Positions 26,868 to 37,313 of a DNA stretch of 64,000 bases are shown here, one piece after another. The DNA comes from Actinomycetaceae bacterium (GTDB taxonomy: Bacteria; Actinomycetota; Actinomycetes; Actinomycetales; Actinomycetaceae). The position numbers and the translations under genes were made by a program. The notes beneath the pieces were generated by a model. It saw nothing but the letters and a program-made list of their open reading frames with translations, searched no databases and was not told the origin of the DNA. The stretch lies in contig JAQYDG010000004.1 in the NCBI GenBank assembly GCA_028724265.1, forward strand, positions 1 to 64,000, read 5' to 3'. Position 1 is the first letter of the stretch. Each line of letters starts with the position of its first letter.

Positions 26868-28744
26868 TTCCCTTCCGGCATGTCTGCCGAGAGAGCCGCC
26901 ACGAACGCATCGCTAGGAACCTCAACCCGACCAATGGCCTTCATTCGCTTCTTTCCCTCTTTTTGTTTCTCCAGCAATTTGCGTTTGCGCGTCACATCGC
27001 CACCGTAGCACTTGGCCAGCACATCCTTGCGCACAGCTTTGATCGTTTCACGCGCGATCACGCGGGTGCCAACCGCAGCCTGAACTGGGATCTCAAACTG
27101 CTGACGAGGAATCAGCTGTTTGAGTTTCTTCGTCATCTGCAGCCCGTACGAATACGCTTTATCACGATGGACGATCGCAGAAAAAGCATCCACAACGTCA
27201 TGATTCAAAAGGATATCCACCTTCACAAGATCCGCCTGAACGTCATCTCCGGCTTCATAATCGAGGGAAGCGTATCCTTTCGTTCTGCTCTTCATCTGAT
27301 CGAAGAAATCGGTGACGATCTCCGCCAGAGGCAACACGTAGTGGAGTTCCACCCTGTCCTCAGAAAGGTAGTCCATACCCTTCATCTGGCCTCGCCGCTC
27401 CTGGCATAGATCCATCAGAGTCCCCACAAACTCGGTGGGAGTCAGGATAGTTGCATTGACGCTGGGCTCATAGATCGCTTCGACAGAGCCGGATGGAAAC
27501 TCGCTCGGATTCGTCACCGTTACCACCTGATGATCCTGAGTAACCACGCGGTAGTTCACGCTGGGTGCCGTAGCGATAATGTCGATGCCAAATTCGCGTT
27601 CGATGCGCTCCCGGATGATTTCGAGGTGTAGCAAACCAAGGAATCCACAACGAAAGCCGAAACCTAAAGCAACAGAGTTTTCCGGCTCGAACGTCAATGC
27701 GGCGTCATTGAGCTTCAGCTTCTCAAGCGCTTCACGCAGATCCGGATAGTCCGAGCCGTCAATCGGATAGATACCAGAGAAGACCATCGGTTTGGGATCT
27801 TGGTAGCCGGCAAGCGGCGTTTGAGCTGGCCGCGCTGCGCTCGTCACCGTGTCCCCTACGCGCGAAAGCCTGACGTTCTTGACACCCGTCATCAAATAGC
27901 CGACTTCCCCCGTGCCAAGGCCATCCGTTGCCGTCGGTTCTGGTGAGATAACGCCAATCTCTAGAAGGTCGTGAACAGCGCCTGTGGAAATCATTTGAAT
28001 TTTTTCGCGTGACTTCAACGTGCCGTCCTTGACTCGAATATACGTCACGACGCCACGATAGGAATCGTACACAGAGTCAAAAATCAGGGCGCGTGCCTCA
28101 CCATCTTCACGTCCCTGCGGAGCAGGCACTTCCATGACGATACGATCCAATAACTGCGCGACGCCTTCGCCGGTTTTGCCGGACACAGCCAGCACATCGT
28201 CCACATCCACTCCCAGAAGGTGAGCGATCTGTTCAGCATATTTTTCCGGCTGAGCCGAAGGTAGATCAATCTTGTTCAGCACTGGAATAATTGCTAAATC
28301 ATTATCCAACGCCATATAGAGGTTCGCTAAGGTCTGCGCCTCGATCCCCTGCGTCGCATCCACCAGAAGCACAGCGCCTTCACACGCTGCAAGGGATCTG
28401 TTCACCTCATAGGAAAAATCAACATGCCCAGGGGTATCGATCATATTCAAGGCATAGGCCTCATCACCCACTGCCCACGGCAACCGTACAGCCTGAGACT
28501 TGATAGTGATACCGCGCTCCCGTTCAATCTCCATCCGGTCAAGATACTGAGCACGCATATCTCGATCAGCCACCGCGCCCGTCATCTGCAGCATTCTATC
28601 GGCGAGTGTCGATTTACCATGGTCAATATGCGCGATGATACAGAAATTACGAATACGGTTCAGCGGTGTTGAGGCAGGGCGGATGTCTGCGAGCTGGCGA
28701 TCAGATGGAATGGGCACACTACTCCTTTTCAAATCTCTGGTCAT
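26864..28744 (-). CDS. lepA: elongation factor 4 (LepA)
   Basis: 626 aa. Translational GTPase that back-translocates or remodels stalled ribosomes. G1 [10 protein letters not shown] near 38-47, switch region [19 protein letters not shown] and NKIDLPSA are present, followed by EF-Tu domain 2, EF-G-like domains and the LepA-specific C-terminus. ATG 28744 has a weak ribosome site; GTG nine codons later (28717) has AAAGGAG four bases upstream and is a real alternative. A TATAAT -10 lies at 28780-28785 on the minus strand. Confidence 0.95.
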   Translation of the reverse strand: MTRDLKRSSVPIPSDRQLADIRPASTPLNRIRNFCIIAHIDHGKSTLADRMLQMTGAVADRDMRAQYLDRMEIERERGITIKSQAVRLPWAVGDEAYALNMIDTPGHVDFSYEVNRSLAACEGAVLLVDATQGIEAQTLANLYMALDNDLAIIPVLNKIDLPSAQPEKYAEQIAHLLGVDVDDVLAVSGKTGEGVAQLLDRIVMEVPAPQGREDGEARALIFDSVYDSYRGVVTYIRVKDGTLKSREKIQMISTGAVHDLLEIGVISPEPTATDGLGTGEVGYLMTGVKNVRLSRVGDTVTSAARPAQTPLAGYQDPKPMVFSGIYPIDGSDYPDLREALEKLKLNDAALTFEPENSVALGFGFRCGFLGLLHLEIIRERIEREFGIDIIATAPSVNYRVVTQDHQVVTVTNPSEFPSGSVEAIYEPSVNATILTPTEFVGTLMDLCQERRGQMKGMDYLSEDRVELHYVLPLAEIVTDFFDQMKSRTKGYASLDYEAGDDVQADLVKVDILLNHDVVDAFSAIVHRDKAYSYGLQMTKKLKQLIPRQQFEIPVQAAVGTRVIARETIKAVRKDVLAKCYGGDVTRKRKLLEKQKEGKKRMKAIGRVEVPSDAFVAALSADMPEGK

Positions 28745-28769
28745 TCTACCCGAGAGTAGATAAACGCAC

Positions 28770-28845
28770 TGATCCTGAGATTATATATAGTGCGATTGAT
28801 CCTGAGACTGTGCAGATGCGCAGTACGCGCTCGTGCAGTACGCGC
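28770..28845. repeat. two pairs of direct repeats in the lepA promoter region
   Basis: TGATCCTGAGA occurs at 28770-28780 and 28797-28807 (27 bases start to start), and GCAGTACGCGC at 28820-28830 and 28835-28845. The lepA -10 TATAAT (28785-28780, minus strand) lies between the first pair. The 174-base intergenic region is divergent (lepA minus, PH-domain gene plus). Confidence 0.5.
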
Positions 28846-28918
28846 GATGCCTATGCGAGGAGAGCAGTTTCGGTGCACTCGCCTCTTATGGTCATTTAAA
28901 TTGTGGCACCATAGTGCT

Positions 28919-29533
28919 ATGGCACTTTCGAAGAAGCTTTTAGGCAAGAACGAGCGTGTGATCCTCCATATGCATGAACATATCAAAACGCTGATCCCGA
29001 ACTTTATTGGCGCACTCCTCGTTATTGCCCTCGCCATCGTTGCCGGTGTGATGCTGCCAGAATCGTGGCGGCCTGCCAGTATCTGGATAATGATGATCCT
29101 CGCCTTGTTGTTGCTTGTGGTTGTGCTCTTTGTGCCGTGGCTGAAGTGGTATACGGCCACATATACCGTCACAAACCGACGCATTATTACCCGCCGAGGC
29201 ATTTTCACCAAGAGCGGTCATGATATTCCGCTCTCACGCATTTCAGATGTGAGCTACCAGAAGGATCTTCTCGATCGGCTGTTCGGCTGCGGCACGTTGA
29301 TACTTCAAACATCCGCTGACGATCCACTCCTGCTGCAAGATATTCCGAACGTGGAGCATGTGCACGTCGTCATGACCGAGATGCTTTTCGGAATGGACAG
29401 TACTCCGAATGACTTACGGCCGACACATGACGAACTCGCTGCGCCGCAGGAGCCAAACACATCGCCGTACGGTGGCGGCCTCATACCCGACGACGGCGGC
29501 AGCACGAGCAGAATTGCGGAACCGGAGAACTGA
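28919..29533 (+). CDS. PH-domain (bPH2) membrane protein
   Basis: 204 aa from ATG 28919. Two membrane segments (about 30-50 and 55-77) are followed by a bacterial PH domain with the signature YTVTNRRIITRRGIFTKSGHDIPLSRISDV near 82-111. The tail after about 155 is polar and Pro/Gly-rich. The family is associated with membranes; function unknown. The start has no Shine-Dalgarno and lies inside a small palindrome (CCATAG-TG-CTATGG), so the start is less certain than the gene. Confidence 0.82.
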   Translation: MALSKKLLGKNERVILHMHEHIKTLIPNFIGALLVIALAIVAGVMLPESWRPASIWIMMILALLLLVVVLFVPWLKWYTATYTVTNRRIITRRGIFTKSGHDIPLSRISDVSYQKDLLDRLFGCGTLILQTSADDPLLLQDIPNVEHVHVVMTEMLFGMDSTPNDLRPTHDELAAPQEPNTSPYGGGLIPDDGGSTSRIAEPEN

Positions 29534-29608
29534 CCTATTACCGCGATGACTAAAATGATATTCCCGAAATAGTCGGCATAGCGGAGTCGCAGTGACGCCA
29601 TACTGAGC

Positions 29609-29620
29609 AGTGACGTCACT
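29609..29620. promoter_or_regulatory. 12-base palindrome AGTGACGTCACT
   Basis: Perfect palindrome about 50 bases upstream of the rpsT -10, with an extra half site AGTGACG at 29591. It lies just after the PH-domain gene. It could be an operator for rpsT or part of a weak end-of-gene structure. Confidence 0.3.
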
Positions 29621-29669
29621 TTGAGATGCACCACAGCCCATATGCACTCGCGATTTCGTGTCCAATTGC

Positions 29670-29675
29670 TAGACT
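29670..29675 (+). promoter_or_regulatory. extended -10 promoter of rpsT
   Basis: TGC-TAGACT is an extended -10 element. The -35 region is poor, as expected for this class. The transcript would start near 29682, giving a leader of about 140 bases. Confidence 0.5.
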
Positions 29676-29680
29676 AAGAG

Positions 29681-29750
29681 GCGGACTTTACACCGGTCGG
29701 GTGCAGGTCCGGCCTGACGCATAACCACGGTGCCCCACACCTCAGTCCGC
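29681..29750 (+). ncRNA. probable structured 5' leader of rpsT
   Basis: GCGGACT (29681-29687) pairs perfectly with AGTCCGC (29744-29750), closing a ~70-base domain with internal GC-rich pairing (CCGG ... CCGG). It begins at the predicted transcript start. A role in S20 autoregulation is inference; no named leader family was recognised. The full 291-base gap 29534-29824 otherwise holds no gene. Confidence 0.4.
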
Positions 29751-29824
29751 GAAGGGCAATCCCTCAACCGACCATATTGGACATCGCAGCGCACTGGCGT
29801 TGTGAACGAACCGAAAGAGTAACT

Positions 29825-30088
29825 GTGGCAAATATTAAGTCGCAAAAGAAGCGCATCCTGACGAACGAGAAGCGCCGCCAGCGCAATCAATCGTACAAGT
29901 CAGAGCTGAAGACCTATGTGCGTAAGACGCGCGAAGCTGTTGAAGCTGGGGACAAGGATGCCGCTATTGAGGCACTGAAAGCCGCCAGCCGCAAGCTGGA
30001 TGTTGCAGTGTCTAAGGGAATCATCCACAAGAACCAGGCGGCCAATCGCAAGAGCAAGCTTGCTGCACGCGTGAATAAGATGGACTGA
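29825..30088 (+). CDS. rpsT: 30S ribosomal protein S20
   Basis: 87 aa. [21 protein letters not shown] is the standard S20 start; the rest is basic and helical with [14 protein letters not shown]. It binds 16S rRNA early in 30S assembly. GTG 29825 is used; 16 further in-frame codons upstream are not S20-like. A terminator follows at once. Confidence 0.96.
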   Translation: MANIKSQKKRILTNEKRRQRNQSYKSELKTYVRKTREAVEAGDKDAAIEALKAASRKLDVAVSKGIIHKNQAANRKSKLAARVNKMD

Positions 30089-30099
30089 TTACTCGAATC

Positions 30100-30132
30100 T
30101 GTGGGCGAGGCCGGTGCTTCGCCCACATTTTT
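30100..30132 (+). terminator. rpsT terminator
   Basis: TGTGGGCGA pairs with TCGCCCACA around a 10-base loop, followed by TTTTTA. Confidence 0.9.
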
Positions 30133-30146
30133 ATATCTGTACGCAG

Positions 30147-30199
30147 AAAAACGGGGCTCTCGCGTCCTCGTCTCACTCAACGAGATCACAAGAGCCCCG
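30147..30199 (-). terminator. pntAB terminator
   Basis: CGGGGCTCT (30152-30160) pairs with AGAGCCCCG (30191-30199); the inner part can also pair (CTCGT/ACGAG). On the minus strand the stem is followed by TTTTTC, so it ends the pntA-pntB transcript. It faces the rpsT terminator about 20 bases away. The pntB stop is about 155 bases upstream of it on that strand. Confidence 0.8.
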
Positions 30200-30355
30200 C
30201 TCATATACCGGCTTTCATAGACCGGCTTTGCCTCACAGCAACCCAGCGTCGCAGCAGCTTAGCACCGAGTGTCTACCTGCTGTCAAGCATTAGACAAATC
30301 CTGGATTGCTGCTCGACAACGCTACGACAGAGCTACCACGCGTTGCTTGAACGTA

Positions 30356-31816
30356 TCAGTCGTCGTTGATCGCCGCAGCGATATCCTCCACTGACTTCTT
30401 CGCATCGCCGAGTAACATGTCGGTGTTTTCCTTGAAAAACAAAGGATTCTGAACACCCGCATAGCCAGCATTGCCCATAGAACGCTTGAAGACGATAACC
30501 TTCTTCGCATTCCACACTTTGATCACCGGCATACCCGAAATCGGTGATCCTTCTTCTTCAGCCGCTGGGTTCACCGTGTCGTTCGCGCCGATCACGAGCA
30601 CCACGTCGCAGTCTTCAATGGGAAACACATCCTCCAACTCGTCCATTTCGAGCACGATATCGTAAGGAACATTTGCCTCCGCAAGCAGAACATTCATATG
30701 TCCCGGCAGACGCCCGGCAACAGGATGAATCCCGAATTCGACGTCTACACCTTTATCGCGCAGTTTCTGCGTCAGGCTTGCCACCGCATGCTGTGCATTC
30801 GCTTGAGCCATCCCATATCCGGGCGTAATCAGAACCTTCGACGCATTGGACAAAAGCTCCGCAACCTCGGCAGGTGTGGTCTCCGTATGTTCACCGTAGT
30901 CCTTCTGTTCACCGGACACTGGCGCATCACCGAATCCGCCCAAAATCACGGAGATAAAGGAACGATTCATCGCCTGGCACATGACGTACGAGAGATACGC
31001 GCCTGACGAGCCAACCAGAGCACCAGTAATAATGAGCAAGTCGTTACCCAACGTAAAGCCGGCCATCGCGGCTGCCCATCCGGAATAACTGTTGAGCATC
31101 GACACAACGACTGGCATATCGCCGCCGCCAATCGCCATCACGAGTGTGATACCCAAAACAAGAGCAAGAACGGTAATCAGAATCAGTGGAGCAATACCAC
31201 CAGATACACCGCGTGAATATCCCAACCACACCATCAATCCGATCGAGACCAGGATAATCACGACGTTCACGATGTTGTGTGCTGGCAGCATCCACGGAGC
31301 ACCGTTGATCTTCGCCGACAGCTTGAGGTAGGCAATAATCGAGCCCGTCAACGTCACCGCACCGATGAAAACGGCTAAGCCAACCTCGCCCATATGGAAC
31401 GCATTCTCCGGGGAATTCTCACCGGGAAGCGCGAGGAACGAGTTGTAACCCACCAAAACCGCCGCAAAACCCACAAAAGAGTGGAGCATTGCAATCAGCT
31501 CAGGCATGCCGGTCATTTCGACGTTCTTTGCCTTATACAGACCAACCACTGCGCCAATGACGAGCGCGATGATAATGAGAACGGCCGTCAACGGAGCATT
31601 CTTGTCGTCCTGAGAAATCGCAATCCACAAGACGGAGACGAGCGCAATCGCCATACCTGCAACGCCGAACCAGTTCCCGCGCTGAGCGCTCTCCTGTTTC
31701 GAGAGCCCTGCAAGTGCCAAAATGAACAGCAGAGCTGCCACAATAAACGCAAGAGTTTCAAGGTGGCTGTTGAAATTGATCAGCCCTAAAGAAACCTGAG
31801 GAAGTAACGTCTGCAT
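30356..31816 (-). CDS. pntB: NAD(P) transhydrogenase subunit beta
   Basis: 486 aa. Proton-pumping transhydrogenase subunit that moves hydride between NADH and NADP+. About eight to nine membrane helices occupy the first ~270 residues. The C-terminal NADP(H)-binding domain contains [21 protein letters not shown] (near 328-348) and the conserved [10 protein letters not shown] and [18 protein letters not shown] 31816 with GAGGAG 11 bases upstream is chosen over an earlier in-frame start that would overlap pntA. It follows pntA by 7 bases. Confidence 0.94.
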   Translation of the reverse strand: MQTLLPQVSLGLINFNSHLETLAFIVAALLFILALAGLSKQESAQRGNWFGVAGMAIALVSVLWIAISQDDKNAPLTAVLIIIALVIGAVVGLYKAKNVEMTGMPELIAMLHSFVGFAAVLVGYNSFLALPGENSPENAFHMGEVGLAVFIGAVTLTGSIIAYLKLSAKINGAPWMLPAHNIVNVVIILVSIGLMVWLGYSRGVSGGIAPLILITVLALVLGITLVMAIGGGDMPVVVSMLNSYSGWAAAMAGFTLGNDLLIITGALVGSSGAYLSYVMCQAMNRSFISVILGGFGDAPVSGEQKDYGEHTETTPAEVAELLSNASKVLITPGYGMAQANAQHAVASLTQKLRDKGVDVEFGIHPVAGRLPGHMNVLLAEANVPYDIVLEMDELEDVFPIEDCDVVLVIGANDTVNPAAEEEGSPISGMPVIKVWNAKKVIVFKRSMGNAGYAGVQNPLFFKENTDMLLGDAKKSVEDIAAAINDD

Positions 31817-31823
31817 CGAAAAA

Positions 31824-33362
31824 TCAGCTCCTCTTGAACATGGCAAGCATACGGTGCGTCACAGCGAAACCACCAAAGATATTGATGGAGACAACGGCCG
31901 CAGCGATGAAAGCCAGGATTGCGATAGCGACGTTATCGCTTCCGATCTGAAGCAGCGCGCCTACAACGATAATTCCGGAAATCGCGTTCGTGACGGACAT
32001 CAACGGCGTATGAAGCGAATGCGTCACGCTTGTAATCACATAGAAGCCCACCACGACGGCAAGGGCGAACACAAAGAAGTGCTGTGCCATGCTGACGGGA
32101 GCTGTTGCAATAAGCCACACAAAGATGACGAGTGCTGCGATCTTCCACCACCACCGCGAAATCAGAGAAGGCTCCGGTTTCACTGGCGCGGGCGCTGCAG
32201 TCTTTTCCTCTGCTGCAGCTGGAGCAGGTGCAGCAGAAACACTGACCGCTGGCGGAGGCCACATAATTTCACCGTTCAGGGTTACCGTGACGCCACGGAC
32301 GATCTCGTCGTCCTCGTTCAAGGCAAGCTGACCGTCTTTTTCAGGAGTTGTGAGCTTCAGGAAGTTGACGACATTCTGTCCGTATAGCTGACTTCCCTGA
32401 CCAGGAAGACGTGTGGCAAGGTTCTGATAGCCAATAATCGTCACGCCGTTGTCAGTATGCACAACTTCATCCGGCTTGGAACCATCGACGTTTCCACCCA
32501 GTGGAGAGGCGCCCATATCAACGATCACAGAGCCGGGCTTCATGGCCGCAACCGCCTCAGCTGTGATTAGGCGTGGAGCTGGACGTCCTGGAACCTGAGC
32601 TGTGGTGATGATGATATCCGATTGGGCAGCCTGCTGAGCATACACAGTTTCAGCGAGCTTTGCTTGGTCGGCAGTCATTTCCTTCGCGTAACCGTCTGTG
32701 GACTCCTGCTTGACAGGGATCTCAACAAACTGACCCCCAACAGACTCGACCTGATCTTTTGCCTCAACACGAACGTCTGTTGCTTTAACGATTGCGCCCA
32801 TCGACTTCGCAGTGCCGATTGCCGCTAAGCCAGCAACACCTGCGCCGATGACGTACACCGTAGCGGGTGGGATTTTACCGGCTGCCGTCACCTGGCCCGT
32901 AAATACACGTCCAAAGGCGTTTGCTGCCTCGATCACTGCGCGATAACCGCCAATATTGGCAATCGAGGATCGCACGTCCATCGACTGAGCACGCGAAATG
33001 CGTGGGATCATATCCATTGCGAGGCCGGTAATATCCAAATCGTGGAGCTTGCCAATCACATCCTTGTCCGCGTTTGGATTCATACGCGAGATCAGGGTAG
33101 CGCCCTGATTCATCATATGAAGTTCCTCGTCAGGCGGCGTATCGAGAGTCGTGACAATATCTGCTCCCCATGCTTCCGCCTTCCCCACGATCTGCGCTCC
33201 TGCATCGGAATACTGATCATCAAAAAAACTGGCCGAATTCCCCGCGCCAGTTTCGACGGCTACGTCATAGCCGAGCTTAATCAGTTTCTTCACGGTGTCA
33301 GGAGTGGCCGACACGAGGGTTTCCGCCTCATGGGGTTCTTTAGGCACACCGATTAGCACCAT
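31824..33362 (-). CDS. pntA: NAD(P) transhydrogenase subunit alpha (fused alpha1-alpha2)
   Basis: 512 aa. The alanine-dehydrogenase/PNT N- and C-terminal domains fill about 1-370 (NAD site [20 protein letters not shown] near 172-191), followed by a Pro/Ala linker and four membrane helices, so alpha1 and alpha2 are one protein as in E. coli rather than split as in many actinobacteria. GAGGAG lies two bases before ATG 33362 and five before the next codon GTG 33359, which may be the true start. Operon pntA-pntB. Confidence 0.94.
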   Translation of the reverse strand: MVLIGVPKEPHEAETLVSATPDTVKKLIKLGYDVAVETGAGNSASFFDDQYSDAGAQIVGKAEAWGADIVTTLDTPPDEELHMMNQGATLISRMNPNADKDVIGKLHDLDITGLAMDMIPRISRAQSMDVRSSIANIGGYRAVIEAANAFGRVFTGQVTAAGKIPPATVYVIGAGVAGLAAIGTAKSMGAIVKATDVRVEAKDQVESVGGQFVEIPVKQESTDGYAKEMTADQAKLAETVYAQQAAQSDIIITTAQVPGRPAPRLITAEAVAAMKPGSVIVDMGASPLGGNVDGSKPDEVVHTDNGVTIIGYQNLATRLPGQGSQLYGQNVVNFLKLTTPEKDGQLALNEDDEIVRGVTVTLNGEIMWPPPAVSVSAAPAPAAAEEKTAAPAPVKPEPSLISRWWWKIAALVIFVWLIATAPVSMAQHFFVFALAVVVGFYVITSVTHSLHTPLMSVTNAISGIIVVGALLQIGSDNVAIAILAFIAAAVVSINIFGGFAVTHRMLAMFKRS

Positions 33363-33599
33363 TTCTCCTCACTGTTGCGATGCGGTCGATACCGCATCAT
33401 TCGCTCAGGTCGCTCACGCTCCCTGTTCACTCGCATTAAGTCTAACTGAAAGTCATCTTTGATTCGGCGCCCGGCCGCTGTGGCAGCCTGGCATCCACCC
33501 GCTCTACACGTCAGTATGACGCGGACACGGAGCGAACATGCGCGACACGTGATGTCGGTACGGACATCCACACGTGAATACGTGCGCTTTCGGTAGACA

Positions 33600-34637
33600 C
33601 TATCGAACATATCTGCGCGCTGAGGCCATCACCATCAGGAGATGTTCAACGATATATGCATCATCAGCAGACGAATCTTTCAATGCATCTTCAGCCGCTG
33701 CGAGCGCCTCCACTATTTTAGCGAGACCAGATTCACTCAAACCGCTGAGACGTGACCGAGCGTCCCTCGCCTGCCAGGCTGGCAGCGACAACGAAAAATC
33801 AGGACGCTGATCCTGTGCCCGCACCTGCAACATTTGGCGGACCTTCGCCGTGCATGCCCCCACGATGGCAAGTGCCTTCGTGCCTGTTGCCATTGCAGAA
33901 CGGGTATGCGCTATTGCATCCCCAATTCTCCCGGATAGCGCTGCATCCGCAATCGCGAAGGAGCCCACAACCGAGCGCCCGCCGTAATAGCGATCCACAT
34001 CTGCGACGTCGATATCCCCACCAATATCTGCTATCAGTTGCCGAACTGCGCCGTATAGTTCCTGAATATCTGAACCTTGAGCGTCGATTAATGCGTGAAC
34101 CGCTGCAGCAGAAATTCGCTTCCCCGACTCACTCACGAGGTAGCGGATAAAGTCCTCTTTTGCGCTTACCTTAGCCAAGCTAGGGAGCGCGACCCTCGCG
34201 AACCCCGCACGCGCAGCGGCATCCCACAATTTCTTGCCGCGTTGAGATTTCGTCGAGTGAACGAACACGACCACAACGTCCGGCTCTGGCGCTCCGAGAT
34301 ACGCGATGCCCTCGTCAATGCCGGCATCAGTGATATTCTCACCCTTCGTCACGATGACGATACGCGGTTCAGCAAACAGGGACGGGCCGACGATCGTCAT
34401 CAAAGCTCCCGGCGCAAGCTGATCCGCATCAACGCGATGAACTGAGGCTCCTGGATGGTCATGTGTTGCTTGTGTGACGAGGCGCTCAACAGCAAGATCG
34501 GCAAGAATCGGCTCCGCCGAATCCAGAACGACAACAGGTTGAGTCGGTATATGTGCCCACGCCTGTGCGCTGTTTCCTGTGCTGCGACGCGTACCAGTCG
34601 TAGCAGCCTTCCGTGAGCGTGTGCGTCCCGATGCCAT
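33600..34637 (-). CDS. holA: DNA polymerase III subunit delta
   Basis: 345 aa. Clamp-loader subunit that opens the sliding clamp. Family features include PVVVLDSAEPILADLAVERL near 33-52, a degenerate Rossmann-like N-terminal domain, and ADIGGDIDVADVDRYYGGRSV near 206-226. The N-terminal 28 residues are basic and Ser/Thr-rich. No Shine-Dalgarno; CATACT lies exactly six bases before ATG 34637, suggesting a leaderless transcript. It follows comEC at a 160-base distance, the usual actinobacterial order. Confidence 0.92.
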   Translation of the reverse strand: MASGRTRSRKAATTGTRRSTGNSAQAWAHIPTQPVVVLDSAEPILADLAVERLVTQATHDHPGASVHRVDADQLAPGALMTIVGPSLFAEPRIVIVTKGENITDAGIDEGIAYLGAPEPDVVVVFVHSTKSQRGKKLWDAAARAGFARVALPSLAKVSAKEDFIRYLVSESGKRISAAAVHALIDAQGSDIQELYGAVRQLIADIGGDIDVADVDRYYGGRSVVGSFAIADAALSGRIGDAIAHTRSAMATGTKALAIVGACTAKVRQMLQVRAQDQRPDFSLSLPAWQARDARSRLSGLSESGLAKIVEALAAAEDALKDSSADDAYIVEHLLMVMASARRYVR

Positions 34638-34649
34638 AGTTCAAGTATG
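34638..34649 (-). promoter_or_regulatory. -10-like hexamer for leaderless holA
   Basis: CATACT, six bases (TGAACT), then ATG on the minus strand. Weaker match than the other leaderless candidates. Confidence 0.35.
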
Positions 34650-34797
34650 GCACGGCACATGATCGTGACATGCATCGCCTGCACTGCGTTCAACGTGCCG
34701 CGCTCGATTGGCCTTCGTGGATCTCTCTGATGTGCGCGATTACTCTTCACAGCCACGTCGAGCCATACGATATGTGCCTCGCTGAGTGAACAGCCTG

Positions 34798-37266
34798 CTA
34801 TCCAGGCTCCGCAGCGAGGTCACACGTTGATTGGCCTCCCTCCACCACCGCAATTGTTGAGCATTCACGCGTCGATCGGATCGGTACAGAACCATAGAGG
34901 GAGAGCGCTTTGCGTGTGGGATGCCCATACGTATTTGTCCCCGCAGACACAAATGCCATGCGTGCCCGAACCGCGCGCGCGAAAGCCTCAGACTGATCAG
35001 AACTTCCGTGATGTGCGATGACGATGTAGTCAGATTGAATCGACGAAGCCGGAGGTTGCAGACGGGCAGAGCCTTCACCACGCACCGACGCCGTCGAGTC
35101 CGAGCGAAGCATCGCATCCTGTGATTCTTTCCCGGCATCAGCCATCACAATCACCGTTCCAGCCGGAGTATGAACCCGGAGCACGAGGGAATCGGCGTTT
35201 GCCGTTTTATCGCTGGACTCGGGTTGGTCTCGTGGCCACAGAATGTCAACATCTGAATAGTCAGGGTGGTTGGATCGCCACACCACGTGCGGCGCTAGAG
35301 AGCGTGTACGCGCTACTGACGACACCCACTGCTGATTCTCACGTGGAAACAAATTCGGTCCCTGCCACACTGAGGTGATCGGTACGTGCGATGCGACGTC
35401 ACGCAATCCACCAATGTGGTCTGCGTGGTCGTGCGAGAGAACCAGAAGATCGATGTGATCGACGTGTGCGGCATCGAGGCACTGCACCACATGTCCGTCC
35501 TCGGGGCCGGTGTCAATCATGACAAGAGAACCCGACGTGGTGCGTGCAAGAAAAGCTGATCCCTGCCCGACATCGCAGATCACGAACGCCCAAGGTTCAG
35601 GGAGCGAATCCTGCGATACTGGCAGGATGTTCCACAAGCCGAGCACGAGTGTGAGAAAGGCTGCTATTGCTGGTTTCCCCCACCAGATGAGAAGACAGCC
35701 GCCTGCACACAGTATCCACGCGACCCACGCGGGGAACTCGTCACGCGTGATCGCTGCAAAAAACTCTGCAAATGCAGCCATGTACCACGTGAATGCACTT
35801 GCGAGCCGAAACAGCATATATGCGAGGGCAGGCCACGCAGCAGAAAGCAGCACGCCACACAGCGAAAGCACCGTGATGGGCGCAACAGCCAGAGCCACAG
35901 CTGCATTGACAAGCACGGACCACGGCGATCCATGAGGTGAAAATGTGGCTGAAATTGGAAGACTGAACGTTTGTGCAACGAGCGTCGTTGCGATCACCGA
36001 CGCGAGCGAGCGTGAGAGGTGGGGAATGCGCTCGGTGAGTCTGGCAGAAAGAGAATCTGCGAACAGCACAATACCTGCTACCGCTGAGACAGAGAGCAGA
36101 AAGCCATACGAGCTCGCCATCCATGGATCCGTCATGCTCAGCAGAAGTGAGACGAGGCATAAACTCGTCATCGCATTCGCACGAGTACCGATTGCTAGGG
36201 CGAGCATGGCAAGGGCACCCATCAGCGCCGCACGGACAACCGAAGCTTCCGACTGAACGAGAATCACGAGGCCAGCCACAACGGTTGCACATCCCAGTGC
36301 AGCACTCAGACGGCGGCGTCGTCCCAAAACAATGAGCACGCCACCCATGACGAGGGATACATGCGCACCTGAAACCGCGATGATGTGAGAGAGCCCGACA
36401 ATACGCAGCTGATCGGCAACGTCCTGGCTGACGAATGTCGTATCCCCGAGGCCGATTCCCGGGATCAGCGCCTGAGCATGCTCGGGAAACGTGCGTAATA
36501 CGGTATGTGTTGCGTCCACAAGTTTCGCTCTTTGGCGATAAATCCACGGCGGCTGCCTGACAATAGTCGCAGAGTTGACTGTAAGCGCTGCACTTTCCCG
36601 GCGATGGGCAAGGGGCTGCAATCTGCCCGTGGCGTGTATCTCCATTCCGAGCCGCACCTGGCACGGCACATTCCGAATCAGGAGGCGAATGCCGCGTGAA
36701 CGAACCTGCACACCCGATACCCCCACATTCGTTGATACACCCGATGAGGATATATGAGCACCATGGTGTTTTCCGACCACAAGGACGGATGCTCGCGTTT
36801 GGCACTGAGATGACCCCCACCGGGTCTTGATGGCAGAAGGATCTTGGAGGATCCTCACGCGCACATCGACGATCCGCCGTGCTGCTGCAGCGTCAATCAG
36901 TTCTTGTGGGTGACGGACTGCGCAGTGGACAGAGTAGGTGCAGGCAACGACACACATCACAACGATGCACAAGCAAAGCTGCGTCCACGCGGCGGACGCA
37001 GCTCCCTGGCTGTTCTCGTCGTTGTGGCTCGGCACAGCAACGTCTGAATGTGTGCAGACACACCGCGCGAGGATTCTCCTGGCTGCAACAACGGATCTCA
37101 CACATACCGCAATTGCCGCCGCAATGAGCAGAACTGTTCCTGGGCCCGGGTCAATGTGCCGCATAAGTGCGAGGACAGAAGCCCCCAGGACATCGTTCTT
37201 CACGAGCACGGTGCAGGTGAGCAGAGCAACCACCGCTGAGGGGAACAGACGGAGGTCACTCATCAC
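34798..37266 (-). CDS. comEC: ComEC/Rec2 DNA-uptake channel protein
   Basis: 822 aa. Inner-membrane protein for passage of single-stranded DNA during natural transformation. N-terminal membrane segments and an OB-like DUF4131 region (to about 230), the multi-helix competence domain (about 235-525, with GIGLGDTTFVSQDVADQLRIVG... and ISAVSGAHVSLVMGG-like motifs), then a metallo-beta-lactamase domain from about 555 with LSHDHADHIGGL. The full set of domains is present, so the gene looks intact. It follows comEA by 47 bases. Confidence 0.9.
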   Translation of the reverse strand: MMSDLRLFPSAVVALLTCTVLVKNDVLGASVLALMRHIDPGPGTVLLIAAAIAVCVRSVVAARRILARCVCTHSDVAVPSHNDENSQGAASAAWTQLCLCIVVMCVVACTYSVHCAVRHPQELIDAAAARRIVDVRVRILQDPSAIKTRWGSSQCQTRASVLVVGKHHGAHISSSGVSTNVGVSGVQVRSRGIRLLIRNVPCQVRLGMEIHATGRLQPLAHRRESAALTVNSATIVRQPPWIYRQRAKLVDATHTVLRTFPEHAQALIPGIGLGDTTFVSQDVADQLRIVGLSHIIAVSGAHVSLVMGGVLIVLGRRRRLSAALGCATVVAGLVILVQSEASVVRAALMGALAMLALAIGTRANAMTSLCLVSLLLSMTDPWMASSYGFLLSVSAVAGIVLFADSLSARLTERIPHLSRSLASVIATTLVAQTFSLPISATFSPHGSPWSVLVNAAVALAVAPITVLSLCGVLLSAAWPALAYMLFRLASAFTWYMAAFAEFFAAITRDEFPAWVAWILCAGGCLLIWWGKPAIAAFLTLVLGLWNILPVSQDSLPEPWAFVICDVGQGSAFLARTTSGSLVMIDTGPEDGHVVQCLDAAHVDHIDLLVLSHDHADHIGGLRDVASHVPITSVWQGPNLFPRENQQWVSSVARTRSLAPHVVWRSNHPDYSDVDILWPRDQPESSDKTANADSLVLRVHTPAGTVIVMADAGKESQDAMLRSDSTASVRGEGSARLQPPASSIQSDYIVIAHHGSSDQSEAFARAVRARMAFVSAGTNTYGHPTRKALSLYGSVPIRSTRECSTIAVVEGGQSTCDLAAEPG

Positions 37267-37313
37267 ACTGCACCGTGCTGTGAGAGGTGCGCGAACTCAA
37301 CCGAGAGATACAG

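Noticed and set aside
29669-29890. Minus-strand frame across the rpsT leader
   Set aside because: Overlaps rpsT antisense and the structured leader; no coding features.
35741-36820. 359-codon minus-strand frame inside comEC
   Set aside because: Same strand but another frame of comEC; Cys/Arg-rich without motifs, whereas the comEC frame has all expected domains.
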